Source of the DNA: Pyrocephalus nanus
Taxonomy: Eukaryota; Chordata; Aves; Passeriformes; Tyrannidae
Reading direction: 5' to 3'
NCBI GenBank assembly: GCA_038380795.1
Contig: CM076280.1
Span: forward strand, 7,489,501-7,553,500
DNA: 64,000 nt
The notes beneath the pieces were generated by a model. That model saw nothing but the letters and a program-made list of their open reading frames with translations, was not told the DNA's origin and did not search any database. The translations under genes were made by a program, and so were the position numbers. Positions 25,501 to 32,092 of this stretch are shown in pieces; position 1 is the first letter of the stretch, and each line of letters opens with the position of its first letter.

Positions 25501-28500
25501 CACCTTCACCCTCCTGCCCACAGACATCACCCTGAACTGGGGCGAGAGGCTGGACCTGGCCTGTGCCGCCGTGGGCAGCCCCCAGCCCCGCCTCTCCTGG
25601 ACGGCCAACGGGCAGCTCATCACTGGTACCTGGGCAGAGGGTGCTGAGCCTGGGGGAGGGCATGATCCTGGTGCCATCCTAGTCCTTGTTCCACCTTTCA
25701 GGGTCCCTGGGGTGCCAGCATGTCTGTCTGTGCGGGGTTGTAACCAGCTGGTTACTACAATTTTTGGGGGGTTTGCACCCCACAGAGGGCGTGTCAGGGC
25801 AGAGTGGCAGGAGCACCCTGCAGCAGGAGGCAGCCACCCGTGCTGACAGCGGGACCTACGTGTGCCACGCCGAGAACAGCGCCGGTGCCATCAGGGCCAC
25901 CGCCTCGGTCTCCGTCAGAGGTAGGTGCTGGCAGGGAAACTGGGGTGCCCAGCCAGCCCCCTCCTCTGCCACCCCTCTCTCCGTTTCCCAGAGGCACCCA
26001 TCATACAGGGGGACCCCAGCACGTACCAGGTGGAGCACCCAGGAGGTGATGCCCTCCTCGACTGCGATGCTCAGGGTCACCCTGAGCCCCTCGTCCGCTG
26101 GAGCAAGGACGGGGTGCCGGTGGTGGCCGGTGGGCGCCTGCGCCAGCTGCAGAACGGCTCCCTGGCCATCCATGCCGTGGGGGTGAGTGGGGCCTTCAGC
26201 ATGCTGGTGCATTTTGGGGAGCTTTTATGGCACTGTGCTAACGTTGTTGGTCCTGCTAGAGCGCTGATGCAGGGCACTACCGGTGTGTGGCGGAGAATGG
26301 TGCAGGCACAGCAGCAAAGGTTGTCACCCTGGTCCTGCAGAGTGAGTGCTACCCACCCCTGCACCCTCTTTTTAAGGGACTGCAAACCGTGCCACCCCTC
26401 ACCTCCCCAACCATCCCTGACCCCTGGGGAGCGGTCCCAGAACCGCTGGAATGCTGCGGCACTGCCTGCATCCCTTTCCCTGCCCAGGCGCCCCCGTGGT
26501 GGCGGTGACACCAGGAGCGGTGACAGCGCACGCTGGGCAGCGGGTGCTGCTGCACTGTGTCGTGTCAGGGGAGCCCACCCCCTCCGTGGAGTGGCAGCAG
26601 GATGGGGAGCCGCTTCCTGAGGGTCCCCGTGCCCGTGTGCTGCCCAATGCCACCCTGCTCCTGCCCGCTGTGGCCCACCGTGATGCCGGCAGATACTCCT
26701 GCCTCGCTCGCAATGCCCTGGGTTCTGCCATCGCCCACGGCTCCCTGGATGTCCAAGGTGAGTGTCTGCCCTGGGCTTCTGGCTGGGTCAGGGGGCTGGG
26801 GCTGCCCTCAGTACTGTTACACTCTGGGGTAAGACCTCCAGCGTGGTGCTTTGGAGAGATGTTGCCTTTTCTTGCTTGCTCTGAACCCTGTGATTCATGC
26901 TCTGGTTTGCCCTCTCCTCTCTTCCACTGCTCAGCTAAAAGTCTGAGCCCAAACAGACCCTCACCCCAGCAGCAACCGCGTGCCAACCCACACTCGCCTC
27001 TCCTCAGCTTTCCTGCACTTGCTGCCCGTGATTGAATTCCCATCTCCCAGGGGCTCTCTAAATGCACAGGCACATCCTCTCCTGCTGCCCCTCAGGAGCA
27101 GAGAGCCTGGCTGGATAGAGGAAAGTCCAGCTGCCCTGTGTGCCCCTGTGTGGCTGCTGGCATTTCACTGCCAGGCACGCTGGAGAAGCAAATAAAAGCT
27201 TGGGGCCACTGCCAGGACCACGATGTTGATACAGAGCAGGGTTTGGGGATGTCAGTGCGTGTTGGTTTGATGAGGCACAGGGCCACACTCACAGCATCCC
27301 TTGTCAACTGCCCGGAGCCAGGAGGTCTCTGGGGACTGTGCTTGCAGTCATGCAGGGACACTGCGTGCCTTGCTCCAGCTTTCACCTCCAGAAAACAAGA
27401 TTTTCTTGACATGGAAATTAGTGAGAGGAAAGTCAGGGAAGCACCCTGCTCTCTCATGGGACCCCATCTCTTTTTTCCCCAGGGGAGCTGCACCAAGTAC
27501 GGGGCCGCCTGGTTGGTGTGATCAATGCCCACAAGCTTGGTGTCTCCCCCATCGATGCCAGCGTGCTGGATGACCCACAGTCTGGCACCACCACCATCCA
27601 GAGCAGCATCAGGAGCATCCCACCTACTGTAGGTGAGTGGTCACCTCCACCCTCAGCCTTGGGAGGATTCTGACCTGTGTCAGGTGTAAAATTTGGGGGA
27701 GAGATTTTTATTTCCTTTTTCCACCAAAAGCAGCACCCACATCTGTGCCCTGTGGGCATGGAGGAGTGGGGCAGACTGGGTGCCCCTTAGGAGGGTGCTG
27801 GCTCCCTGGTGACATGTTTTCTCTCCCATCTCCAGGACCACTGATGCGGGTGCTGGTCACCATCATTGCCCCCATTTACTGGTCCTTGGCACACGCTGGC
27901 GGGGCAACCCGAAGTGGGTTCCTGCTCACCCAGGGCACCTTCCAGCACGAGTCACAGCTGGAGTTTGCCACAGGTTAGGGATTCCAGCAGCCCAAGGCAG
28001 GGGGGGAGCCTGATCAGCTCCTGGGGGAGCTCAGATTCCATCTCCCCAAGCACCACCTCCAGACTGAGCTCCTCAGCCAGAGGTGGAGCTGTGTTTGGGG
28101 GTGCCGTGGGCTGCTGCTCACCGCTCCCCCCTGGCAGGGGAGCTGCTGCGGGTCACCCACCTCGCCCGGGGCGTGGATGCCACTGGTGCTCTGCGGCTGG
28201 ACAGTGTGATCAGCGGCTCCGTGCCGGAGAGCCTCGGCGAGGCCGCGGTGCTGCTGCAGGTGCTGGTGCTGCCCGTTCTCCCTGTGGGGCCAGGACTCCT
28301 GTGCTGGGAGCACGGGGAGGATCCATGGCCTGACCCCTCTCCCTGCCCCTCCCCAGGACTTCAGTGAGCGCTACGTGCAGACGGGCACGGGGCAGCTCTC
28401 TGGGGGCTCAGTGCAGAGCTTCCTGCGGGATGGGCACATCCTCCGTGCCCGCTGCAATCACACCATCCTGTATGACCCCACTGTGGGCCCACAGCCCCCC

Positions 28501-30617
28501 CGGGTGCAGCACCTCCGGGCCAGAGCCATCACAGCCTCCTATGACCCAGCCACAGAGCAGCTGCACTTCCAGCTCCGTGCCTCGCTCTATGCAGGTAATA
28601 AGGGGAGTCCCAAGGGTGGGGATGGAGACACCAGGATGCTTGGGTGTCTGTGAGGGTGCAAACACCATGTCCCTGCAGTGACATGTCCCTCCCCCCTTCT
28701 CTTTGCTCAATCCCAGGGGCTGATGGAGACCAGTGCCCACTGGGATTCATCCTGGACCCTGGGCAGCTGTACTGCATTGGTACGGACCCTTCCTGAGGCG
28801 GCCATGAGGATGGTGAAGGGCACTTGGTGCCACTTCCCCATCCCCCCAAACCCTGTCCTCTCTCTGCTGCCCAGATGTCGATGAATGCTCGGAGGGGTCC
28901 CACGCCTGCCGCTACAACCAGCTCTGCCAGAACACTGCAGGGAGCTACCGCTGCGCCTGCCCTCCCGGCTACCGCACCCTGGGCCTTGGCTGGCCCTGCC
29001 TGGGTACGAGCTGGGCTTTCAGAGCACATGTACTTGGCCACAGGGCTGTGGTCGCCCCCCTGCCCTGCTACAGCCTCAGTTTCCCCATCCAGCTGCAGCT
29101 CCTTGTTTCTTTTCTCTTCCAGACATCAACGAGTGCCTGCAGTTTCCCCCACCGTGTGTCTTCGAGTGTCGCAACCTGCGGGGCTCCTACGAGTGCCTGT
29201 GCCCCCCTGGCAGGACCCTGCTGCCAGGTGGACAGTGTGGCACAGCAGGGACAGATGGAGGGGACACAGTGGGCAGCACATCCCGGGACACCCCCTGGCG
29301 CTGGCTGGGGCCGAGCAGCCGCCCACGGGGACGGTCCTTCTACACCCAGCTCGCCCTGCGCCGCGTGGCCAAGGATGCAGGGATGGCTGCCCGGGGCCCC
29401 CCCTGCCCTACGGGCTATGTCAAGAGGAATGGCACCTGCACTGGTGAGTGTGTGTGTCAGGGAAGGGTGTTTGCAGATTGTTCAGAGGCTGCTTTGTCTC
29501 CCAAAAGTAACTCCTGTGCCCATTGCTGCCCTGTCCCCCACACTTTGTGTGTACCCTGTGGTCCTGGCTGTGCTGGGAAGGGGATGTGAGAGCCAGACTG
29601 CCCCAGGGCAGAGGGGGCTGATGCTTTTCCTTCACCTCTCTCACCCCACAGACCTCGATGAGTGCCAGTCGAACCAGTGCCAGCACGAGTGCAGGAACAG
29701 CCTGGGCAGCTACCACTGCCTGTGCCCCCCTGGCTACCGGCTGCTGTCCAATGGGAAGACCTGCCATGGTCAGTGTGGGGGTGCCAGGGGGGATGTCCAG
29801 TCCCCACAGTGCCCTGGGTGTCATCTTCCTGGGGCTGCAAGTCTTTTTCCTTCTACGGGAGGGTTGTTTCCAGGCTTAGCACCCCACAGGCCCTGAGTTT
29901 TTGTCCTGCTGCCCCAGTGTCTGAGAGCCCGGGGAAGGGATGGGAAGGAGTAAGAGTGAGGGTTTGAACCTCCATCTCAGCCATGGGCACCCCAGTACCC
30001 TCAGACTTGTTCCCTCTCTCCCTGCAGACACGGATGAGTGCGCAGAGGGCACAATCCAGTGCGGCTCGAGCCAGATGTGCTTCAACACCCGTGGAGGTGC
30101 CCAGTGTGTGGATGTGCCATGCCCAGCCGGGTACCGGAGAGGCTCCAGCCCGGGGTGAGTCATGCTGTGGGGCTTGGGGTGTTCCTTCCATGCTCCTCGT
30201 GTCACCGTGGACCCAGGTGTCCCCTCTGCTCCCTGGCACCCACCACATCCCCCATCGCCCCATCTGCCCTGCAGGCTGTGCGTGGGTCGCTGTGCCCCGT
30301 TCTGCGGCCCGGCCGGGGCCCCCACGCTGCGGTACGAGCTGCTCACCCTGCCCCTCGGCATCGCTGCCCACCGGGACGTGGTGCACCTCACCCCAGGCTC
30401 TGCCCTGCGCCACCGCCCCATGTTCACGCTCCTGGAGCAGGAGCCCGGCAGCCCCTTCGCCCTCCGCACCGAGCAGGGCCGTGGCATCCTCTCCACCCTG
30501 CGCCCGCTGCGGGACCCCGGCACCCACCGCCTCAAGGTGCAGGCGCTGGCCCCGGGCGGGCAGAGGGCACCCAGCGTCTTCCTCCTCCTCATCTCCGTCT
30601 CTCCCTACCCCTACTGA
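264..30617 (+). CDS. HMCN2: Hemicentin-2, 3' part of gene (79 coding exons)
   Basis: Hemicentins are very large secreted extracellular-matrix proteins of basement membranes and cell-matrix junctions. Seventy-nine exons with GT-AG borders join in one frame (12,129 nt; 4,042 residues plus TGA at 30615-30617). Counting residues from position 264: VWA tail and linker 1-221, 35 Ig-like domains about 222-3460, nidogen G2F 3461-3676, linker 3677-3697, EGF modules 3698-3928, fibulin C-terminal module 3929-4042. Domain boundaries nearly always coincide with phase-1 introns. The 5' end (signal peptide, most of the VWA domain) is outside the window. The call of HMCN2 rather than HMCN1 rests on four EGF modules, no thrombospondin repeats and ASS1 directly downstream. 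Exon positions are in the domain entries. A few splice borders (exons 13, 14, 43, 55) are less certain. Confidence 0.93.
1700..2233 (+). CDS. HMCN2: HMCN2 Ig-like domain 1 (exons 5-6)
   Basis: Exons 1700-1844 and 2112-2233, joined in phase 2. B-strand cysteine is in LISCSA and F-strand cysteine in YECTA. The usual C-strand tryptophan is absent (RLQLSRG instead). As I recall HMCN1, its first Ig also lacks this tryptophan, so this is probably family-specific divergence rather than decay. Confidence 0.85.
2323..2595 (+). CDS. HMCN2: HMCN2 Ig-like domain 2 (exon 7, single exon)
   Basis: One 273-nt exon with phase 1 at both ends carries the whole domain: EPPPRLI start, [15 protein letters not shown] (potential N-glycosylation site NLT), [11 protein letters not shown] whole Ig in one exon is the minority arrangement in this gene. 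Confidence 0.9.
2698..3579 (+). CDS. HMCN2: HMCN2 Ig-like domain 3 (exons 8-9)
   Basis: Exons 2698-2839 and 3452-3579, phase 2 junction. Motifs are [18 protein letters not shown] and [10 protein letters not shown]. The 612-nt intron between them shows no other feature. The alternative reading frame open on the minus strand here is a shadow. Confidence 0.86.
3716..4143 (+). CDS. HMCN2: HMCN2 Ig-like domain 4 (exons 10-11)
   Basis: Exons 3716-3829 and 3994-4143, phase 1 junction just after VVWYKG. B-strand is LECWVSG. The F-strand reads [12 protein letters not shown], with the usual tyrosine two residues before cysteine replaced by phenylalanine. The exon ends LLDVG before a strong GTAAGT donor. 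Confidence 0.86.
4517..5007 (+). CDS. HMCN2: HMCN2 Ig-like domain 5 (exons 12-13)
   Basis: Exons 4517-4711 and 4912-5007. Motifs: [32 protein letters not shown]. The last is strikingly like the equivalent hemicentin-1 domain as I remember it. The end of exon 13 is inferred from phase: only a weak donor (GTTTGC at 5008) preserves the frame, giving VTGH before the next domain. Confidence 0.8.
5320..5835 (+). CDS. HMCN2: HMCN2 Ig-like domain 6 (exons 14-15)
   Basis: Exons 5320-5444 and 5691-5835, phase 0 junction. Motifs: [17 protein letters not shown], then ADGSLHMAQ and [10 protein letters not shown]. The exon 14 acceptor reads AAGCAG, a NAGNAG pair; the downstream AG is used here. Confidence 0.87.
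5967..6487 (+). CDS. HMCN2: HMCN2 Ig-like domain 7 (exons 16-17)
   Basis: Exons 5967-6079 and 6331-6487, phase 0 junction directly after VTWAK. Motifs: [30 protein letters not shown]. Start motif is VPPSIE, typical of the repeated Ig array. Confidence 0.9.
6668..7563 (+). CDS. HMCN2: HMCN2 Ig-like domain 8 (exons 18-19)
   Basis: Exons 6668-6830 and 7436-7563, phase 2 junction across a 605-nt intron. Motifs: [29 protein letters not shown]. The acceptor before exon 19 ends in CCAAG rather than CAG but follows a good pyrimidine run. Confidence 0.86.
7697..8252 (+). CDS. HMCN2: HMCN2 Ig-like domain 9 (exons 20-21)
   Basis: Exons 7697-7805 and 8083-8252. The intron (phase 2) falls immediately before the core tryptophan, splitting PPQIQ from WLKDG. 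B-strand is IHCHAMG and F-strand [10 protein letters not shown]. Confidence 0.88.
8721..9104 (+). CDS. HMCN2: HMCN2 Ig-like domain 10 (exons 22-23)
   Basis: Exons 8721-8816 and 8928-9104, joined in phase 1 within LPAPHITWYKG. Other motifs are LECLASG and [10 protein letters not shown]. Compared with hemicentin-1 from memory, a block of several Ig domains seems to be missing between Ig9 and this domain. Confidence 0.88.
9364..9992 (+). CDS. HMCN2: HMCN2 Ig-like domain 11 (exons 24-25)
   Basis: Exons 9364-9518 and 9869-9992, phase 0. Motifs: [19 protein letters not shown], then [10 protein letters not shown] and [10 protein letters not shown]. The exon 25 acceptor (AAGCACAG) has a poor pyrimidine tract but is the only AG that keeps frame and domain. 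Confidence 0.84.
10155..10671 (+). CDS. HMCN2: HMCN2 Ig-like domain 12, shortened (exons 26-27)
   Basis: Exons 10155-10330 and 10584-10671, phase 0. It keeps both cysteines and the tryptophan ([20 protein letters not shown]). The usual Asn-x-Ala-Gly turn after the second cysteine is replaced by PSHPERHF and the F-G loop is shortened. It ends NLHVW. Confidence 0.82.
10672..11703 (+). other. HMCN2: HMCN2 intron 27, largest HMCN2 intron in the window
   Basis: A 1,032-nt intron with ordinary GT-AG ends. Its middle is mixed sequence, and its 3' half has a T/G-rich stretch near 11245-11300. I see no exon-like domain motif, RNA gene or repeat family in it. Confidence 0.7.
11704..12149 (+). CDS. HMCN2: HMCN2 Ig-like domain 13 (exons 28-29)
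   Basis: Exons 11704-11823 and 11988-12149, phase 1 after LSWQKDG. Motifs: [11 protein letters not shown] and [10 protein letters not shown]. There are extra cysteines next to both canonical ones (CEC in each strand), which could form a second disulfide. Confidence 0.87.
12370..12651 (+). CDS. HMCN2: HMCN2 Ig-like domain 14 (exon 30, single exon)
   Basis: One 282-nt exon, phase 1 at both ends, holding [20 protein letters not shown] and [10 protein letters not shown]. The intron after it (12652-13215, 564 nt) shows nothing else. A TATAAAA string in that intron, near 12936, is not supported as a promoter. Confidence 0.9.
13216..13659 (+). CDS. HMCN2: HMCN2 Ig-like domain 15 (exons 31-32)
   Basis: Exons 13216-13383 and 13546-13659, phase 1 inside LSGGW. 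Motifs: [30 protein letters not shown]. Confidence 0.88.
13848..14627 (+). CDS. HMCN2: HMCN2 Ig-like domain 16 (exons 33-34)
   Basis: Exons 13848-13934 and 14436-14627, phase 1 directly after the ATG of SCLATG. The second exon begins [12 protein letters not shown] and contains [11 protein letters not shown]. The residue two before the first cysteine is tryptophan (VTWSC), which is unusual. Confidence 0.86.
15037..15687 (+). CDS. HMCN2: HMCN2 Ig-like domain 17 (exons 35-36)
   Basis: Exons 15037-15210 and 15574-15687, phase 1. Motifs: [25 protein letters not shown], then [17 protein letters not shown]. It lines up with the hemicentin-1 domain containing VTVILNSPTSLVCEA as I recall it, which supports conserved domain order. 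Confidence 0.88.
15934..16401 (+). CDS. HMCN2: HMCN2 Ig-like domain 18 (exons 37-38)
   Basis: Exons 15934-16076 and 16251-16401, phase 0. Motifs: [40 protein letters not shown]. Preceded by a TAG acceptor in a pyrimidine-rich context. Confidence 0.88.
16622..17171 (+). CDS. HMCN2: HMCN2 Ig-like domain 19 (exons 39-40)
   Basis: Exons 16622-16840 and 17058-17171, phase 1. The N-terminal part is longer than usual, with an acidic insert ([10 protein letters not shown]) before the B strand. Motifs [18 protein letters not shown] and [10 protein letters not shown] follow. Confidence 0.87.
17238..17697 (+). CDS. HMCN2: HMCN2 Ig-like domain 20 (exons 41-42)
   Basis: Exons 17238-17425 and 17601-17697, phase 0. 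Motifs: [36 protein letters not shown]. Contains a potential glycosylation site NGT before the first cysteine. Confidence 0.88.
17963..18620 (+). CDS. HMCN2: HMCN2 Ig-like domain 21 (exons 43-44)
   Basis: Exons 17963-18124 and 18507-18620, phase 1. Motifs: [28 protein letters not shown]. The acceptor of exon 43 is CAGAAG, so use of the second AG would drop one glutamate before APW. Its pyrimidine tract is weak. Confidence 0.8.
18726..19461 (+). CDS. HMCN2: HMCN2 Ig-like domain 22 (exons 45-46)
   Basis: Exons 18726-18857 and 19318-19461, phase 1. Motifs: [19 protein letters not shown] and [16 protein letters not shown]. The Asn-x-Ala-Gly turn is lost (RGPGA), unlike most domains here. Confidence 0.86.
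19562..20149 (+). CDS. HMCN2: HMCN2 Ig-like domain 23 (exons 47-48)
   Basis: Exons 19562-19721 and 20025-20149, phase 2. Motifs: [34 protein letters not shown]. Confidence 0.88.
20235..20700 (+). CDS. HMCN2: HMCN2 Ig-like domain 24 (exons 49-50)
   Basis: Exons 20235-20418 and 20603-20700, phase 2. Motifs: [29 protein letters not shown] and [14 protein letters not shown]. The last matches the hemicentin-1 domain with SNRAGVDN as I recall it. Confidence 0.88.
21008..21274 (+). CDS. HMCN2: HMCN2 Ig-like domain 25 (exon 51, single exon)
   Basis: One 267-nt exon with phase 1 at both ends. Motifs: [36 protein letters not shown]. Acceptor is TAG. Confidence 0.9.
21373..21719 (+). CDS. HMCN2: HMCN2 Ig-like domain 26 (exons 52-53)
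   Basis: Exons 21373-21563 and 21638-21719, phase 0 across a 74-nt intron, one of the shortest introns here. Motifs: [32 protein letters not shown]. Confidence 0.88.
21957..22358 (+). CDS. HMCN2: HMCN2 Ig-like domain 27 (exons 54-55)
   Basis: Exons 21957-22093 and 22235-22358, phase 0. Motifs: [19 protein letters not shown], then [11 protein letters not shown] and [10 protein letters not shown]. Two acceptor AGs lie 4 nt apart (CACAG then GCAG). Only the downstream one, giving ATC at 22235, keeps the frame. Confidence 0.85.
22555..23081 (+). CDS. HMCN2: HMCN2 Ig-like domain 28 (exons 56-57)
   Basis: Exons 22555-22702 and 22954-23081, phase 2. Motifs: [35 protein letters not shown]. Confidence 0.88.
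23209..23585 (+). CDS. HMCN2: HMCN2 Ig-like domain 29 (exons 58-59)
   Basis: Exons 23209-23365 and 23464-23585, phase 2. Motifs: [41 protein letters not shown]-strand aromatic is phenylalanine. Confidence 0.87.
23813..24172 (+). CDS. HMCN2: HMCN2 Ig-like domain 30 (exons 60-61)
   Basis: Exons 23813-23977 and 24065-24172, phase 1. Motifs: [41 protein letters not shown]. Confidence 0.88.
24264..24780 (+). CDS. HMCN2: HMCN2 Ig-like domain 31 (exons 62-63)
   Basis: Exons 24264-24398 and 24646-24780, phase 1. Motifs: [48 protein letters not shown]. Confidence 0.88.
24896..25625 (+). CDS. HMCN2: HMCN2 Ig-like domain 32 (exon 64 and 5' part of exon 65)
   Basis: Exon 24896-25086 joins in phase 0 to exon 25412-25625. 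Motifs: [19 protein letters not shown] and [16 protein letters not shown]. Exon 65 continues through the domain boundary (FIHTLPTF) into Ig33 with no intron, unlike every other Ig boundary in the window. The 325-nt intron at 25087-25411 shows nothing else. Confidence 0.87.
25412..25920 (+). CDS. HMCN2: HMCN2 Ig-like domain 33 (3' part of exon 65 and exon 66)
   Basis: The 3' part of exon 25412-25625 joins in phase 1 to exon 25786-25920. Motifs: [45 protein letters not shown]. The LPTF start and tryptophan-threonine C strand resemble the late hemicentin-1 domain beginning LPTFTELP, as I recall it. Confidence 0.87.
25992..26341 (+). CDS. HMCN2: HMCN2 Ig-like domain 34 (exons 67-68)
   Basis: Exons 25992-26182 and 26260-26341, phase 0 across a 77-nt intron. 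Motifs: [46 protein letters not shown]. Confidence 0.88.
26488..26757 (+). CDS. HMCN2: HMCN2 Ig-like domain 35, last Ig (exon 69, single exon)
   Basis: One 270-nt exon, phase 1 at both ends. Motifs: [42 protein letters not shown]. The following intron (26758-27482, 725 nt) contains no WSxW or CSxTCG-type sequence, so no thrombospondin repeat lies between this domain and the G2F module. Confidence 0.9.
27483..28594 (+). CDS. HMCN2: HMCN2 nidogen G2F beta-barrel domain (exons 70-73)
   Basis: Exons 27483-27632, 27836-27973, 28138-28259 and 28357-28594 (residues about 3461-3676). Family-like strings include GRLVGVIN near the start, [30 protein letters not shown], and [21 protein letters not shown] includes an NHT glycosylation site. 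In nidogen and hemicentin this barrel binds matrix partners. It follows Ig35 directly. Confidence 0.9.
28717..28779 (+). CDS. HMCN2: HMCN2 exon 74, short linker before EGF modules
   Basis: A 63-nt exon, phase 1 at both ends, reading [20 protein letters not shown]. Two cysteines suggest a truncated EGF-like or fibulin-type linker, matching the QCPSGFTLD segment I recall at this place in hemicentin-1. Confidence 0.82.
28875..29003 (+). CDS. HMCN2: HMCN2 calcium-binding EGF module 1 (exon 75)
   Basis: Phase-1 exon starting DVDEC, the calcium-binding signature, with six cysteines, CRYNQLC and the Asn/Asp-hydroxylation consensus [10 protein letters not shown], then CPPGYR. It resembles a late EGF of hemicentin-1, suggesting that earlier EGF copies are absent here. 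Confidence 0.9.
29123..29443 (+). CDS. HMCN2: HMCN2 EGF module 2 plus basic linker (exon 76)
   Basis: A long 321-nt exon. DINEC begins the calcium-binding [13 protein letters not shown] carries the hydroxylation consensus, and [11 protein letters not shown] follows. A linker of about 60 residues rich in Gly, Arg and Ser comes next, then a cysteine pair ([14 protein letters not shown]) leading into EGF3. Hemicentin-1 has an equivalent low-complexity insert here, from memory. Confidence 0.88.
29652..29768 (+). CDS. HMCN2: HMCN2 calcium-binding EGF module 3 (exon 77)
   Basis: Phase-1 exon of 117 nt: [14 protein letters not shown], then [12 protein letters not shown] with the hydroxylation consensus, [14 protein letters not shown]. 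Complete six-cysteine pattern. Donor is GTCAGT. Confidence 0.9.
30028..30154 (+). CDS. HMCN2: HMCN2 calcium-binding EGF module 4 (exon 78)
   Basis: Starts in phase 1 with DTDEC and ends in phase 2 within [12 protein letters not shown]. The hydroxylation consensus is degraded: [10 protein letters not shown] has alanine where an aromatic residue is expected. Confidence 0.88.
30275..30617 (+). CDS. HMCN2: HMCN2 last coding exon, fibulin-type C-terminal module (exon 79)
   Basis: A 343-nt exon to TGA at 30615-30617 (114 residues). Motifs: [43 protein letters not shown] and [15 protein letters not shown], ending SVSPYPY. The same tail (VSAYPY) ends hemicentin-1 as I recall it. This module defines the fibulin family C-terminus. 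Very GC-rich. Confidence 0.93.
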
Positions 30618-31012
30618 CACAGCCGAGGGACAGGAGGGGACGCAGGGTCATTTCTCCTCCTGTCCCTCCCCACCGCACGGGTGGGGCACGTGGCTCAGGG
30701 TGCGCTGAGCTTGCACCTCTCCCCTCCCTCCCAGACACCCCCTCGCCCCTCAGTCGTGTTCCCTTTACCCACGGACAATCCCTGACTCAGCAGGGTCCCG
30801 GGAGGGACAAGATGTCCCACCAGCCTCTTGCAATCAGGTCCCAAATCCCAGAGCAAACACAGCTCTGGATGGCCTTGGCTGTGATCAGCTCCCAGGTGAG
30901 GGGGTGGGAGGATGAACTGGCCAGGGGTGTGGGGAGGGATCCCCCAGCCTGGGGATTGCATGGGGCATTGTGGCATTAAGCATGTATTAAATTTAAATAG
31001 TTGATTTGTTGG
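30618..31012 (+). other. HMCN2: HMCN2 3' UTR with ATTAAA poly(A) signal
   Basis: After the stop codon there is no coding sequence. ATTAAA at 30986-30991 is followed about 15 nt later by a GT- and T-rich stretch, the arrangement of a cleavage and polyadenylation site. That gives a 3' UTR of roughly 390 nt. The cleavage point is inferred. Confidence 0.5.
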
Positions 31013-31935
31013 TTGGGTTTTTTTTTTTGTTTTGTTTTGGGTTTTTTGTTTGTTTGGTTGGTTAGGTTTTTTTAATTTTTTTTTTTTTAATTCACTTGGT
31101 TTCTGTGCACACTTACTGATTTATAAAGGTGTTTTGTAGCTAAATATTAGCCCGTGCCTGAAGAAAGCAGCTTCCTTCAGCATGTGAGATGGGGCTGCCC
31201 CAGCAGACACCCAGAATTCTTGGGGCTTTGGACACCTCCCTGCCTGGCCTTGGACCATAAAAGGGAGATTGCCCTTCCAGCATTGCCACATCCAGACATT
31301 GTCCAGGCCCTGAGGGTCCAATCCTGCCAAGCATCTGGTCCTTTGGTCAGCAGGAGCAGGATGTAATCTCTTTGCACGTGGTGAAGATAGGCTGTTCCCA
31401 AAACACTGTGTCAGTCCTAGTCCGTGGTGTGGGACTGTGGCAGTGCACCCATGTGAGGGTGCTGTGGTCCCATCACTGGAGCTCACTCTTTCTCCACCTC
31501 TGTGGGGGCACTGAGATTTCCCTCAGAAGTCTCTGTCCTTTGGGAGGGGGATTTCTTGTCCCCCAAGGCCAGGTCTGCTACTGCTCTGGGGTGCCCTGGG
31601 CACATGCAGGGGTGAACAGTGGGTTTGTCCTGTCCCTCCTGCCCACTCAGGCTCCTGCATCTCCTGATAAAGCTTCAAATAAATCCAATAGTAGTTCAAA
31701 TAAGTCTTGATGGACCAGGGAGGAAAGCCAGATGGTTTCAGAGCACTGGCTCCCTTCTGCCCTTCCATTTGCCAACTCCTTGGAGTCCCCAAGTGGAGGC
31801 TGCTGATGAGGTCAGGACTGGGGGGACACAGGAGGCAGCACCCAGAGCAGCCATACAAGGGCTGGGACAGGGCACCTGCTCCATCCCAGCCTGGGGGCAG
31901 CTGCCTCCTCCTGTTGTGCCGGGTATCCCGCAGGC
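31013..31935. other. HMCN2-ASS1 intergenic spacer with T/G-rich tract
   Basis: 31018-31088 is a nearly pure T/G tract, a simple repeat that may also serve as downstream poly(A) element for HMCN2. The rest to the ASS1 promoter is unremarkable mixed sequence with no coding or RNA feature that I can support. The two genes are separated by only about 1 kb. Confidence 0.6.
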
Positions 31936-32044
31936 AGGCGGAGCACAGGACCTCTCCCCGGGACGGTGCCCGCGGGGGACTGTCCTGCAGCGGCTCCGCC
32001 TGCCCTGGCCCGGTTATAAAGGAGGAGGAGGAGGAGGAGGATGC
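31936..32044 (+). promoter_or_regulatory. ASS1: ASS1 core promoter with TATA box
   Basis: TATAAA at 32015-32020 is preceded by GC-rich sequence with several CpGs (about 31950-32010) and followed by a (GGA)n run at 32021-32040. A start near 32045 would be 25-30 nt downstream of the box. Mammalian ASS1 promoters are also TATA-containing with upstream GC boxes, from memory. The start site is inferred. Confidence 0.55.
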
Positions 32045-32092
32045 TCCAGGCACCGGACCAGAGCGCAGAGGGCAGCCGGACACCAGGAGTGG
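32045..32092 (+). other. ASS1: Probable ASS1 non-coding exon 1
   Basis: Starts about 30 nt after the TATA box and ends at a consensus donor (G followed by GTGAGT at 32093). It carries no start codon downstream of the inferred start site, and its role would be 5' UTR only. Boundaries depend on the predicted start site. Confidence 0.45.

Noticed and set aside
31018..31088. T/G-rich tract considered as a retroposon poly(A) tail
   Set aside because: No adjacent element body or target-site duplication. Better explained as a simple repeat or downstream poly(A) element.
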